DNA of 64,000 bases from CAZFLN01 sp964519905. Lineage in GTDB: Bacteria > Patescibacteriota > Microgenomatia > UBA1400 > UBA1396. The position numbers and the translations under genes are program-made. Of the stretch, positions 7,660-16,927 are shown piece by piece. The notes under the pieces were generated by a model that was given only the letters and a program-made list of their open reading frames with translations, searched no databases and was not told the DNA's origin. Location of the stretch: NCBI GenBank assembly GCA_964519905.1, contig CAZFLN010000001.1, positions 1-64,000 on the forward strand, given 5' to 3'. Numbering within the stretch: the first letter of the stretch is position 1; each line of letters begins with the position of its first letter.

Positions 7660-9324
7660 TTAGCGGTGGAACCACTCCTCGACTTTTTTCCAGGGGATAA
7701 CTGTGCTGACAGGTCGTCCATGTGGACAGGTGTAGTTGGTTTGAGTTTGTGAGAGCTGCGCAAAGAGTTCTGTTCGAGCCGTCTGAGAAAGTTCTTGTCC
7801 TGCTTTGATGGCACTTCGGCACGCTAAAGTGGACAAGAGCCGATGATGATGCGGGTGCAAACTCGGATCAAGCAGTTGAGCATCCAGGTCATCAAGCATG
7901 CCTCGAAGGAGACTGGCTGGTTCTCTATCCTGCAAAAGATCGGGTACTGCTCGAATTATCCAGCACTGCGTTCCAAATGGTTCCAATTGCCAACCAAGAT
8001 GCTCGAGTGAGTCTCTATATTCGTGTAAGAGGTGCTCATCGTCTGTGGTGACCGAAAGTGTCACCGCTTGTGATAACTCGAAAGATGTGGCTGATTCATG
8101 AGCTTCATTCCATTGTTGCAAGAAATGTTCGTACAAGACTCGCTCATGGGCTGCATGCTGATCGAGTACCAGCAGTCCGTCTTCGGTTTCTGTCAGTAAA
8201 TAGAGGCGTTGCAATTGGGAAATCTCGCGGTTTGCAGATTCAAGTGACGGAATGAATGCTCTCTTTTTGAGACTGATTCCGGCGTGTTGTTCTGGAGCGC
8301 TTTCGGCAACTCTCCAGAGAATATTTGCTTGTTTCTGGATAGTGTTTTCTTGCACACTCTGTTTAAAAAGCGAAAAGATATCAGCAAGTATTTCATCTTC
8401 TTGGTGGAGTTGAATCTCTCGTTTTTGGGGATGAATGTTTGGGTCGATTTCTTTTGGATTGAGTGAAAAATGAAGAATCCAGGTTGGATACATTGGTGCT
8501 TCGAGGAGTGTCCCGAAGGCAGTCTTCACTGTTTTTTCCAGCTTTGGCCACTGAATCCAACGATTATTGACACTCACTATTCCAGTGTTTTTTCGACGAG
8601 CCAGTTGTGGATCACCAAGCGCTCCCTCAATGGTTCCCCAGGGGAATTCCGCAAATAGTGGCCAAGTCTGTTCACTCGACTCTGTTTTCCAGTGTTGCTG
8701 CGCACGCTCAAATCGGTTGATCACTTTCGGCCAGGAAAAAAGTGTTTCATCAAGCGTAAGTTGCCAGGACACATGTGGATAAATACTGGCATACGCGGAA
8801 ACGAGTGCCGTCAGTTCTCGTTTTTCGATGGTGAGTGAACGGTGTTTTCTTCTTCCAGGAACTCCGGCAAAAAGAGTGTGCACTTCTACTTTTGTTCCAG
8901 GGGTTCCGGCCACCACTTTTGTTGATGAAAGTGGTTTTCCATGTTCGATTATGAGTTCGTGTGCCACTTTTTCGGCCGCGGATCGACTCCGAATTTTTAG
9001 CCGAGAAAGGACTGCAGTACTATGCAACGCCTCGCCACGAAATCCAAATGACGCAAGATTGGAAAAATGTTCGACTGACTGAATCTTGCTTGTGGTGTGC
9101 AGTTGCCAAGATAGTTCTAAGTCAGATCGAGACATCCCACTTCCATTGTCTGATACCGACAACTGTGTATACCCGGCTCCAAGCGCTTCGACTATGATGT
9201 GTGTCGCCCCAGCATCGAGTGAATTCTCAATAAGTTCTTTGGCAACATTGGTTGGGTTTTGCACCACTTCGCCAGCTGTAATTAAGCGTACCAACTCCGG
9301 AGAAAGAGGTTGAATCCGGGACAT
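7660..9324 (-). CDS. mutL: DNA mismatch repair protein MutL
   Basis: 554 residues. GHKL ATPase motifs are clear: ELIENSLDAGAT (near 30), SDNGSGM, FGFRGEAL and the GTKVEV segment. The C-terminal domain carries DQHAAHERVLYE, the metal-binding endonuclease motif of non-E. coli-type MutL, and later ACRSAIKAG and CPHGRP. It should therefore nick the daughter strand itself, as expected where MutH is missing. The start ATG overlaps the mutS stop (TAATG), so translation is coupled. It ends eight bases from the convergent RnfD-like gene. Confidence 0.95.
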   Translation of the reverse strand: MSRIQPLSPELVRLITAGEVVQNPTNVAKELIENSLDAGATHIIVEALGAGYTQLSVSDNGSGMSRSDLELSWQLHTTSKIQSVEHFSNLASFGFRGEALHSTAVLSRLKIRSRSAAEKVAHELIIEHGKPLSSTKVVAGTPGTKVEVHTLFAGVPGRRKHRSLTIEKRELTALVSAYASIYPHVSWQLTLDETLFSWPKVINRFERAQQHWKTESSEQTWPLFAEFPWGTIEGALGDPQLARRKNTGIVSVNNRWIQWPKLEKTVKTAFGTLLEAPMYPTWILHFSLNPKEIDPNIHPQKREIQLHQEDEILADIFSLFKQSVQENTIQKQANILWRVAESAPEQHAGISLKKRAFIPSLESANREISQLQRLYLLTETEDGLLVLDQHAAHERVLYEHFLQQWNEAHESATSFELSQAVTLSVTTDDEHLLHEYRDSLEHLGWQLEPFGTQCWIIRAVPDLLQDREPASLLRGMLDDLDAQLLDPSLHPHHHRLLSTLACRSAIKAGQELSQTARTELFAQLSQTQTNYTCPHGRPVSTVIPWKKVEEWFHR

Positions 9325-11900
9325 TATGATTCTTCCTGCAGCGTGTTTTTCCAGGTTTCGATCAACATGAGCGCTTGTGTTGGTGTCACTGATTCAATTT
9401 GCATGTGCTGAATCTCATCCAGCACCGTTTGTTTTTTCTGGGTGAGGACTTGTGACTTTTGTTCTGCTTCAAAACTTGCTAATAACTCTTGCGCCCGTTT
9501 TGTTACGGTCTGTGGAACTCCCGCCATTTTTGCCACATTGACGCCGAAACTATGTGCCGCTCCACCAGGGAGAATTTGATGGAGGAAAGCGACAGTATCA
9601 GCCTCTTGATGCACGCCAACTTGTCTATTTTCTATGCAGGAATATGTTTGGGAAAGCGCTTGGAGTTCGAGGTAGTGAGTGGCGAAAATAGTTTTTGGAA
9701 CACCTTGTTTTTTTTCAGCCAAAAACTCAAGGATTGCCCAAGCCAAACTGAGTCCATCGTATGTACTTGTGCCCCGACCAACTTCATCCAGCAGAATCAA
9801 GCTTTTGGCAGTCGCGTGTCGAAGAATAGTGGCTGTTTCGACCATTTCGACCATGAATGTTGAAAGGCCGTCTGCGATGTTATCGGCTGCTCCACTTCTT
9901 ACAAAAATTCTATCAGTGAGTGGGATTCTGGCTGAGGTTGCTGGTACAAAACTTCCAATGTGAGCCAGCAAAGTAATCAGAGCAGTTTGTCGCAGATATA
10001 CAGACTTTCCACCCATGTTCGGTCCAGTGAGGAGGAAAATTGCCGGATGTTGTCCAAAAGTATCGAGTTCTGTGTCGTTCGGAATGAAGTCACCACTCGT
10101 GAGAAGCGACTCTACCACAGGATGTCTGCCCTGCTCTATTTCGAGCGCAGTGCCTGTGTGCAGTGTTGGCTGAACGTAGTTACGGTCGCGTGCCGTTTGA
10201 GCAAATGTGCTCAGAACATCAATGGTGCCAATAAGTTTCGCTACTGTTTGAAGATACGGGATATTTTGGCGAATTTTTTCAATCAGCGCAGCCAGCATTT
10301 CGATTTCTGTGGCGAAGATTTTTTCTTTGGCTTCAAGAAGCATCACTTCTTGCTGTTTGAGTTCTGAAGTACTGTAGCGCTCCCCATTCACTAAAGTTTG
10401 TTTTCGCTCAAATGTGGAAGGAACTTTGTGACTGGCTCCACGGCTGACTTCAATGTAAAACCCAAAGACTTTATTGTTCCGAACTTTGAGGGTAGAAATA
10501 CCAGTGTCTTGGCGCAATTGTTGCTCGTACTGCGTCATCCAGTCGTGTTGTGTGGTGAGTTTTTTGCGCCAAGAATCGAGCTCTGGATTGACTCCCAAGC
10601 GAATAACTCCACCTTGAGCAGGATCATTCGGAGTTTCTGGATCAATCGTTGAGAGAATTGTTCGTTCAATTGATCGTGTTTTTTCTAAAGCTGGTTTCAG
10701 TTGCGCGAATACAGGGGAATGACAGTCTTGAATACTCGCCGCGAGGTTTTGAGTTGATTCCAGGCTGACTCCTAATCGATACACATCCTTGGGCGTTCCG
10801 AGTCCAAGAGTAATTCGACTGAGAAGTCGTTCGATGTCACCAATTTGCTTGAGTTTTTGCCTCAAAGTGGTCAGGAGACTTGGTTTCCCGAAGAGTTCTG
10901 CCACCGCCGCGTGTCGTTCTTGCAGGAGCGAAAGATCTGTTGATGGCTGTTGGAGCCAGAGTTGTACGGTACGACTTCCCAGGGCAGTAGCAGTTGTGTC
11001 TAGATGTTGTATCAGCGTTCCCCGTTTATCGCCATGACGAAGTGATGTAAAGAGCTCCAGATTTCTTTGGGTGGCTGGGTCAAGAAGTAGCCCAGATTCT
11101 GGCAAATACTCTTTAATTTGTCTGAGGTGTGGAACATTTTGTCTCTGCGTATATTGGGCATACCCAATCAATTGTGAGACGACGCTTTGGGCTAAGGGTC
11201 GTTGTTGCAACTGAAATGGTTCGAGTGTGGCAACAGAGAGATGTTCAAGTAATTTTGTTTCGGCCGTGCGTTCCCATTCTTCCCATGCCCCAAAAGTTGT
11301 GAGGATACTGTTCGTTTCTTTGAGTATTTTCTGCCAGGAATCTGGCAGTACTTTTGGTGAGGAAAGGAGTATTTCTACTGGTAAAAATCTTTGGACCTCT
11401 TGCTCAAACCAGAGTTTTTGTGAGTCCTCTTCCCCAGTGTGTTCAGAGAAATGAATATCGCCCGTACTGAGATCTGAGAATGCAAAAGCACAGGCAGTTT
11501 CAGTGCGAATAAACGCTGCACAGTATCGTTGAGATTGATTAGACAAAACAGACTCGGCTAGCACCGTACCAGGAGTGATGATCCGAACGACGTCTCGTTT
11601 TACCAAGGTTTTTCCGTCTGCCGGTTCCATTTGCTCTACGAGCGCTACTTTGTATCCAGCGGAGATAAGCTTTGGTAAGTGTGTATCAAGTGAGTGGTAC
11701 GGAATTCCGGACATTGGGACGTCCCCACCCTTGCTTTGCGCTTTTCGGGTGAGAGTTAATCCAAGTACATCGGTTCCAACTTGTGCGTCTTCGGCGAACA
11801 GTTCATAAAAGTCACCGAGACGAAAAAGAATCAAGCAGTCAGAATACTCTGCTTTAATAGCAGCGAATTGCTGCATGAGTGGTGTTTCGTACGTGGCCAT
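9324..11900 (-). CDS. mutS: DNA mismatch repair protein MutS
   Basis: 858 residues, full length for MutS1. The mismatch-reading motif GDFYELF is near residue 28; the ATPase has Walker A TGPNMGGKS, Walker B LILLDEVGRGTS, and the C-terminal clamp region with ATHYLELQAL. It recognises mispairs as a dimer and recruits MutL. It starts two bases after the stop of the malic enzyme gene with no good Shine-Dalgarno site, which suggests translational coupling. Operon order is malic enzyme, mutS, mutL. Confidence 0.96.
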   Translation of the reverse strand: MATYETPLMQQFAAIKAEYSDCLILFRLGDFYELFAEDAQVGTDVLGLTLTRKAQSKGGDVPMSGIPYHSLDTHLPKLISAGYKVALVEQMEPADGKTLVKRDVVRIITPGTVLAESVLSNQSQRYCAAFIRTETACAFAFSDLSTGDIHFSEHTGEEDSQKLWFEQEVQRFLPVEILLSSPKVLPDSWQKILKETNSILTTFGAWEEWERTAETKLLEHLSVATLEPFQLQQRPLAQSVVSQLIGYAQYTQRQNVPHLRQIKEYLPESGLLLDPATQRNLELFTSLRHGDKRGTLIQHLDTTATALGSRTVQLWLQQPSTDLSLLQERHAAVAELFGKPSLLTTLRQKLKQIGDIERLLSRITLGLGTPKDVYRLGVSLESTQNLAASIQDCHSPVFAQLKPALEKTRSIERTILSTIDPETPNDPAQGGVIRLGVNPELDSWRKKLTTQHDWMTQYEQQLRQDTGISTLKVRNNKVFGFYIEVSRGASHKVPSTFERKQTLVNGERYSTSELKQQEVMLLEAKEKIFATEIEMLAALIEKIRQNIPYLQTVAKLIGTIDVLSTFAQTARDRNYVQPTLHTGTALEIEQGRHPVVESLLTSGDFIPNDTELDTFGQHPAIFLLTGPNMGGKSVYLRQTALITLLAHIGSFVPATSARIPLTDRIFVRSGAADNIADGLSTFMVEMVETATILRHATAKSLILLDEVGRGTSTYDGLSLAWAILEFLAEKKQGVPKTIFATHYLELQALSQTYSCIENRQVGVHQEADTVAFLHQILPGGAAHSFGVNVAKMAGVPQTVTKRAQELLASFEAEQKSQVLTQKKQTVLDEIQHMQIESVTPTQALMLIETWKNTLQEES

Positions 11901-11902
11901 TG

Positions 11903-13096
11903 TTATGGTGTTTGCAAGATGGCTTGAGCCACCTTTTCAGCAAGTTTTGGCGTAAAAGCGTCTGGAATAATGTGTTCTTGAGACAACTCCCCTTGCTCTT
12001 TTGTGACCTGAATGAGCGCTTCGACTGCTCTGAGTTTGTGCTCGAGAGTGACCTGTTTGAGTCGACCATCAATGACAGCCCGAAAAATTCCTGGGAAGGC
12101 TAAGACATTGTTTATTTGATTGGGATAATCACTGCGCCCTGTTGCCACAATGGCTGCCCCAGATTTGTACGCTAGTTCCGGTAAAATCTCTGGAGTTGGA
12201 TTCGCAAGAGCAAAGACAAGTGCTTTTGGAGCCATGCTTTGGACCATTTCTGGAGTGATAGTTTCTGGTCCAGACACGCCAATGACCACATCAGCGTTTT
12301 GGAGACAGCTGGCAGCGTCCCCAGTGTTGTTCTATGTGTTACTCACTGTAGCAAGAGCTGCTTTAGCAGAATTCAGATCTGTTCGCCCCGTGTGAATGGC
12401 TCCTTTTGAGTCTACTACTATAAGATCATGGACTCTTGGAACATGCGCCACTGGGGTACATGTTTTACCGTGGCACTCTACCCCAAGCAGCATCTTGGCG
12501 GTTGCGAGTCCGGCGGCGCCGGCACCAATGATGACGACGTTCAGATCTTCGTATTTTTTCCCAACGACTTCGGCCGCGTTTCTGAGCGCCGCCGCAACTA
12601 CTATAGCTGTTCCATGCTGATCATCATGGAAAACTGGAATACCAATGTCTTGTAATGCTTCCTCTACTTCAAAGCAGAGTGGTGCAGCAATATCTTCGAG
12701 ATTAATTCCGGCAAAACTTGGGGAAACCTGGCGTACGAAAGTAATAATTTCTTCAGCAGTTTGAGCGTTAATAACCAGAGGAACCGCATCGACATTTCCA
12801 AATTCTTTGAGAAGCAGCGCCTTCCCTTCCATAACGGGCATACTGGCAGTGGCGCCAATGTCTCCAAGTCCCAGGACGGCTGTGCCATTAGAAATCACGG
12901 CTACGGTTCTTCCACGCCAGGTCAGATCATAGCTTTTCTCTGGATTTTGAGCGATCTCGCGGCAAGGTTCCGCGACTCCAGGGCTATAGGCCAAGGACAA
13001 ATCGGCTCGATTTTTCACAGAGATGCGACTGCGAACCTCGAGCTTTCCTTGATTCTTTTGATGGAGTTCTACGGATTGTGAATAGACATCTGACAT
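11903..13096 (-). pseudogene. Malic enzyme (NAD(P)-dependent) interrupted by an in-frame TAG
   Basis: A single frame of about 397 codons encodes a short-type malic enzyme (malate to pyruvate plus CO2), broken by one TAG at 12332-12334. The N-terminal part has YSPGVAEPC, NGTAVLGLGDIG, the catalytic region HDDQHGTA and the NAD fold VIIGAGAAG. The C-terminal part has VIGVSGPETITPEM and FALANPTPEI. The two halves are in the same frame, so this is one nonsense codon, not a frameshift. The stop lies in the loop between ATVSNT and NNTGDA, where relatives usually carry a polar residue. TAG ends other genes here (for example at 30480), so recoding is unlikely. It may be a fresh mutation or a base error. 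Confidence 0.8.
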
Positions 13097-13206
13097 ATGG
13101 GGATCATCCTAGCGCATTTTCTGGGAATCTGCCATGTTTTGATGGGGTTTTTTAGTACATGACTCCACTTTCCCAGATCAGAGTAAACCATGAGAGAATA
13201 GAGCAC

Positions 13207-14070
13207 ATGGATGGCTTTCTTGTAGTTCAGAAACCAGCTGGCATGACTTCTCATGATGTGGTGGCGCGTGTGCGTCGCGTACTCGGTACTCGAAAAGTTG
13301 GTCATGCGGGAACGCTTGATCCTATGGCCACTGGCGTTTTGGTCATAGCGGTTGGTTGGGCGACTCGTCTCTTGGAGTTTGTGGTGAGTGATTCGAAAGG
13401 ATATGACGCCGTCATTGAGCTCGGCCGAACTACCGACACAGATGATGTAACCGGCACAACACTCCAAACATTTTCTGGGGCTCAGAATGAATTCCCTTCT
13501 CTTGAAGAAGTGAAAACAATTCTGCAAGACTTTATCGGGGAGATTGAGCAGGTTCCTCCTGCCTACTCGGCTATTAAGCTCCAGGGGAAAACGGCCTATT
13601 CGCGCGCGCGAGCTGGTGAAGTGGTTGAAATGCCAACCAGAAAAGTATTGATTTCTCGAGCTGATATTCAAGATTACACTCCGCCATTTTTACATTTACA
13701 AGTTGAGTGTGGGAGTGGAACATACATTCGAAGTTTAGCCAGAGACATTGGGGAGCGCCTCAATGTCGGAGGGACGCTTTCTGCCCTGCACAGATTTCGA
13801 AGTGGTCATTGGAGGGACGCTGATTCTGTTTCGCTCGACACACTTTCTCCTCAAGATGTTTTGCCAGTTGAGCACATCATTTCTTGGATAGAACATATTT
13901 CTGTAACAGAAGAAGGGTATGATCGTCTACTGCAAGGACTTCCTCTTCCTGGTGAACGATATGAATACGAAACACTGCCATTAGTTGTTTTTGAAGAGAG
14001 GGTTGTTGGGGTGCTTCGCTATAAAAATAGTCAGTGGTGGCCGAGAAAAATTCGACCAAAGACCCTATAA
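13207..14070 (+). CDS. truB: tRNA pseudouridine(55) synthase TruB
   Basis: 287 residues from the ATG at 13207 (MDGFLVVQKP), which aligns with the normal TruB N-terminus; an upstream TTG adds a non-homologous leader. The enzyme makes pseudouridine 55 in the T-loop of tRNA. Visible: KPAGMTSHDVV, the catalytic GTLDPMATG (Asp in the middle), YDAVIELG, PPAYSAIK and the RNA-contact ECGSGTYIRSLARD. A short PUA-like tail follows. A second, divergent TruB relative lies at 33399-34160. Confidence 0.95.
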   Translation: MDGFLVVQKPAGMTSHDVVARVRRVLGTRKVGHAGTLDPMATGVLVIAVGWATRLLEFVVSDSKGYDAVIELGRTTDTDDVTGTTLQTFSGAQNEFPSLEEVKTILQDFIGEIEQVPPAYSAIKLQGKTAYSRARAGEVVEMPTRKVLISRADIQDYTPPFLHLQVECGSGTYIRSLARDIGERLNVGGTLSALHRFRSGHWRDADSVSLDTLSPQDVLPVEHIISWIEHISVTEEGYDRLLQGLPLPGERYEYETLPLVVFEERVVGVLRYKNSQWWPRKIRPKTL

Positions 14071-14093
14071 TTTTTCTTTTTGCCAAAAATCTG

Positions 14094-14099
14094 TATAAT
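14094..14099 (+). promoter_or_regulatory. Consensus -10 box before the YtxH/H1-like gene
   Basis: A perfect TATAAT ends six bases before the ATG at 14106. The intervening GGAAGT could also act as a weak Shine-Dalgarno in a longer transcript. Confidence 0.6.
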
Positions 14100-14105
14100 G
14101 GAAGT

Positions 14106-14591
14106 ATGAAAAAGAAATCTTCTGGAATCGTTGCTGGTTTATTCGCTGGTGTTGCGGCTGGTTTGCNNNNNNNNNNGCTTTTGCCTACCGTCGTGCGGAA
14201 AGTGCAGAAGTGGTCAGCTTCTCCTCAGGCAAAAGAGGCTTGGAAAGAAGTAAAGCCAACATCAGAAGAAAAACGCAAAGTGGAAAATATGCTTGAGAAG
14301 AGACAAGATGCTGTTGAAGAGATGGTTTCCTCTCTCAAAACAGCCTGGAGAAAGTTTGTCTCCAATGCTGAATCAGACATGAGCACAGAAGCGGAAAATC
14401 TGGCTGATTCACTCGAAAATGAAATAGATGAAGCTTCTGTAAAAGCACAGAATCAAGTACAAAAAACTGCGAAAACTGCTGAAAAAACAGTTCAATCTGC
14501 TGAAAAATCTGCCAAAAAAGTTGTATCTTCTGCCAAGAAAACAGCCAAGCGCACCGCGAAAAAAGTAGCAGATACCGTTAAAAAAGTCTAA
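14106..14591 (+). CDS. YtxH-like membrane protein with Lys/Ala-rich histone-H1-like tail (contains a gap)
   Basis: About 161 residues; four codons are unknown because of the 10-N gap at 14167-14176, across which the frame happens to continue. A Gly/Ala-rich hydrophobic segment (residues 6-25) resembles the YtxH start. It is followed by a charged coiled-coil-like region (about 40-120) and a tail with repeated AKKTAKRTAKK motifs like bacterial histone-H1 proteins. The tail could bind DNA or the acidic cell envelope, and the first segment could tether it to the membrane. The functional reading is inference. Confidence 0.6.
   Translation: MKKKSSGIVAGLFAGVAAGLXXXXLLPTVVRKVQKWSASPQAKEAWKEVKPTSEEKRKVENMLEKRQDAVEEMVSSLKTAWRKFVSNAESDMSTEAENLADSLENEIDEASVKAQNQVQKTAKTAEKTVQSAEKSAKKVVSSAKKTAKRTAKKVADTVKKV
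14167..14176. other. Scaffold gap (10 N) inside a coding region
   Basis: It interrupts the hydrophobic segment of the YtxH-like gene. The reading frame is kept if the length is exactly 10, but that length is probably nominal. Confidence 0.9.
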
Positions 14592-14600
14592 CTTTTGCAT

Positions 14601-15347
14601 ATGAATGTTGGTGTTATTTTGGCGGCTGGAAAAGGTACGCGGCTTCACTCTGTTGAAAAAAATAAGACTTCTTTAGAGGTTGGTGGAAAACCTTTAGTCG
14701 CCTTTGGAGTAGAGGTTTTTGCTGCTACTCTCGATAAAACGCTTGTTGTGATTGGAGCTTTTCCCGAAAGCGTTCAAGCGGCTTTACAAGCATATGATGT
14801 TGAGTATGCCTGGCAACAGACTCCGCAAGGCACCGGTCATGCCGTACAAGTTGCTGTGGAGCGTATTCAAGAACTTGGTTGGTCTCCCAAAACGCTTTGT
14901 GTCGGGTATGGGGATCACATGATGTTTTACTCTCCAGAATCTATTCGACGACTGCTTTCTCTCCATACGGATCAGACCGCTGCAGTTACTTTGGTCACGA
15001 CTCGTCACAGCGATCCATCATCACTTGCCTGGGGAAGAATTACTCGAGATGGAGAAAAAATAACTGGCATTGTGGAACAAAAAGACGCAACTCCAGAAGA
15101 ACTTTCCATTCAGGAGGTGAATGCAGGTTTGTACGCGTTTGATTTTTCGTTTCTCGCAGCAGCACTGCAAGAGATTCAACCGTCTCCAGTTACAAATGAG
15201 CTCTATTTGACTGACGTCATTGCTCTCGCCTGCCAGCAATCAAGACACGTCGCTTCATTGGAAGTTCCTTTTGCAGAGGTGGGAACCGGCGTGAATACGC
15301 AAGATCAATTGCGTGACACAGATGGTGTTCTGCGTTCTCAAACTTGA
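14601..15347 (+). CDS. GlmU-like sugar-1-phosphate nucleotidyltransferase (N-terminal domain only)
   Basis: 248 residues from the ATG at 14601. The N-terminus GVILAAGKGTRL is the NTP-transferase signature, followed by KPLVAFGVE, QQTPQGTGHAVQ and GYGDHMMF, which line the UDP-GlcNAc pyrophosphorylase pocket of GlmU. It should join UTP or another NTP to a sugar-1-phosphate, probably GlcNAc-1-P, for cell-wall precursors. The acetyltransferase left-handed beta-helix of full GlmU is absent, so acetylation needs another protein. It begins nine bases after the YtxH-like gene and overlaps the convergent next gene by ten bases. Confidence 0.82.
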   Translation: MNVGVILAAGKGTRLHSVEKNKTSLEVGGKPLVAFGVEVFAATLDKTLVVIGAFPESVQAALQAYDVEYAWQQTPQGTGHAVQVAVERIQELGWSPKTLCVGYGDHMMFYSPESIRRLLSLHTDQTAAVTLVTTRHSDPSSLAWGRITRDGEKITGIVEQKDATPEELSIQEVNAGLYAFDFSFLAAALQEIQPSPVTNELYLTDVIALACQQSRHVASLEVPFAEVGTGVNTQDQLRDTDGVLRSQT

Positions 15348-16351
15348 GCTTGTAACGCGCTCAGCACTATTTGACGTATTCGCGTCTTCTCTTCTGGTGA
15401 GGCTTTTTCTGGTGCATTGAGTTTTCGCTCAAGCACGACTCCAGCAGCCTCAAGTACTCCAGCATGTGAGATAAACTCTGGCGAAACAGTAAAGACGTAT
15501 TGGTTTGCCTCAGTATCGTGATGAAGATACAGCCTATACGAAGCCTGAGGAATAAGTTTTTGTACTGTGTGTACTTTCAGGTCGCGAATCATTTTGTCAG
15601 CTGTTTTGTGATAGATACGCTGATTGATATTCATCGCTAACGCCACTTCTTCAGGGGTTGCATCGTCTGAAAATCGAATTTCATACCCTTTGGGCAAATC
15701 AGTTTTAGCACTCACACTTGCGGGCAGAACCTTGAGTGCTTCAGTTAACTCTGTTTCAAACGCAGAAAATTTTGGGCTTTGCAGCCACATGTTGAGTGCT
15801 CGTTGTTCAGTATGAAGGTGTGTCCACTCTTGCGGAAGAGGTGATGATTGTACTTCCTCAGGCGAAAAAAGAAACACATGGGCATGCGGGAGCATGATGG
15901 TTCGCGAAGTTCTTTTGTCGGAATGGCTGACCTCGCTGATAGCATTTTCAGTCATAACGGCAATCTGGCCCGGTTTTTTTTGCATTTCAAGTGAGTCGAG
16001 AACAGTCAAAATTGTTTTCCAGTAAGTAGTTTGCACAGACTCTGGATAGTCATAAATACTCTCAGTTTGAGATTTTTCTTGAGAAAAAGTGGTTGGTCCA
16101 GCGGCTACGACCAGGAGATCTGTTTCGCTGTATGGTCCAGTTGGGATCACAACTGAAACTGCTCCTTCGTTTTGAAGTTCTTGTACAGAAAGAACAAACG
16201 GGTCGTCCAGCGAAAAGAAAGCGTTCTTGAGGAATTCTGGCGTGTTAGATTTCTCTGTAATTTTGGAAGCTTCTTGAGGAGTAGCAGACGTAAGAACGCT
16301 CGGTTTTTCTGATCGAACAGTCAAAATTCCCTCAGGAAATCGTAGACCCAT
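15338..16351 (-). CDS. Conserved-looking hypothetical cytoplasmic protein
   Basis: 337 residues from the ATG at 16351 (MGLRFPEG). A TACGAT box eight bases upstream and the need to avoid the divergent dsbB gene favour this start over the ORF beginning at 16612. It is soluble, with mixed alpha and beta character and no signal. A segment IMLPHAHVFLF resembles the histidine-rich strand of HIT-like or GalT-like nucleotidyltransferases, but the full H-x-H-x-H motif is not present, so this is only a weak hint. No function is assigned. It converges on the sugar nucleotidyltransferase gene. Confidence 0.5.
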   Translation of the reverse strand: MGLRFPEGILTVRSEKPSVLTSATPQEASKITEKSNTPEFLKNAFFSLDDPFVLSVQELQNEGAVSVVIPTGPYSETDLLVVAAGPTTFSQEKSQTESIYDYPESVQTTYWKTILTVLDSLEMQKKPGQIAVMTENAISEVSHSDKRTSRTIMLPHAHVFLFSPEEVQSSPLPQEWTHLHTEQRALNMWLQSPKFSAFETELTEALKVLPASVSAKTDLPKGYEIRFSDDATPEEVALAMNINQRIYHKTADKMIRDLKVHTVQKLIPQASYRLYLHHDTEANQYVFTVSPEFISHAGVLEAAGVVLERKLNAPEKASPEEKTRIRQIVLSALQAQV

Positions 16352-16388
16352 AGACTGGAATCGTAGCACGAAGAAAAAACTTTTGTAC

Positions 16389-16417
16389 TTGGAATTCTTT
16401 TGAAAGGCTACTATACT
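16389..16417 (+). promoter_or_regulatory. Sigma-70 promoter for dsbB
   Basis: TTGGAA (16389-16394), a 17-base spacer and TATACT (16412-16417). The start codon is nine bases beyond the -10, so the leader would be only a few bases. Confidence 0.65.
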
Positions 16418-16426
16418 CTGTAGTAT

Positions 16427-16927
16427 ATGAAAAGCCTTCTGCAACACATCGAGAAACTTCGCCCTTATCAACCCTGGATACAGTATGGAATTTTCTTGAT
16501 GGCTTTCGTATCTTTGATTGGTTCGTTGTACTACAGTACTTTTGGCGATCCAGTTGAAAATCTCCTGACTGGCACACTCTTTGGTGTTGGAATGGGATTC
16601 ATTCCTTGTCAATTGTGTTGGTATGCTCGAATTTTGATGTACCCAATTGTGCCAATTAGTACGGTTGGTATTCTCAAGAAGGATTCTCGATTTACTGATT
16701 ACGTGCTTCCACTCGCGATTCCTGGGATTTTCTTAGAAATATATCATTACTCATTGCAAATGCTGCCGATTGAAACGCCTTTTGGTTGCACTATGGGGAA
16801 TCCTTGTAATGCGCTCCAGGTTGCGTACTTTGGATTTATCACGATTCCATTTTTATGCTTACTTGCTTTCTTAGCAATTACTGCCCTTGCTCTGGTAAAC
16901 CATGTTCTTGCCCGGAATGAGAACTAA
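16427..16927 (+). CDS. DsbB/BdbC-family disulfide bond formation protein
   Basis: 166 residues with four transmembrane helices. The first Cys pair is in CQLCWYARILMYP, the hallmark of DsbB and BdbC; the second is in CTMGNPC in the external loop. The protein reoxidises a thioredoxin-like DsbA partner and passes electrons to quinone. The partner is not in view. The exported VOC protein gene overlaps its 3' end, so the two are co-translated. Confidence 0.88.
   Translation: MKSLLQHIEKLRPYQPWIQYGIFLMAFVSLIGSLYYSTFGDPVENLLTGTLFGVGMGFIPCQLCWYARILMYPIVPISTVGILKKDSRFTDYVLPLAIPGIFLEIYHYSLQMLPIETPFGCTMGNPCNALQVAYFGFITIPFLCLLAFLAITALALVNHVLARNEN

Noticed and set aside
12332..12334. TAG read as a sense codon (pyrrolysine or a recoded stop)
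   Set aside because: TAG ends other genes (28891-30480, kbl), and no recoding machinery or suppressor tRNA is seen.
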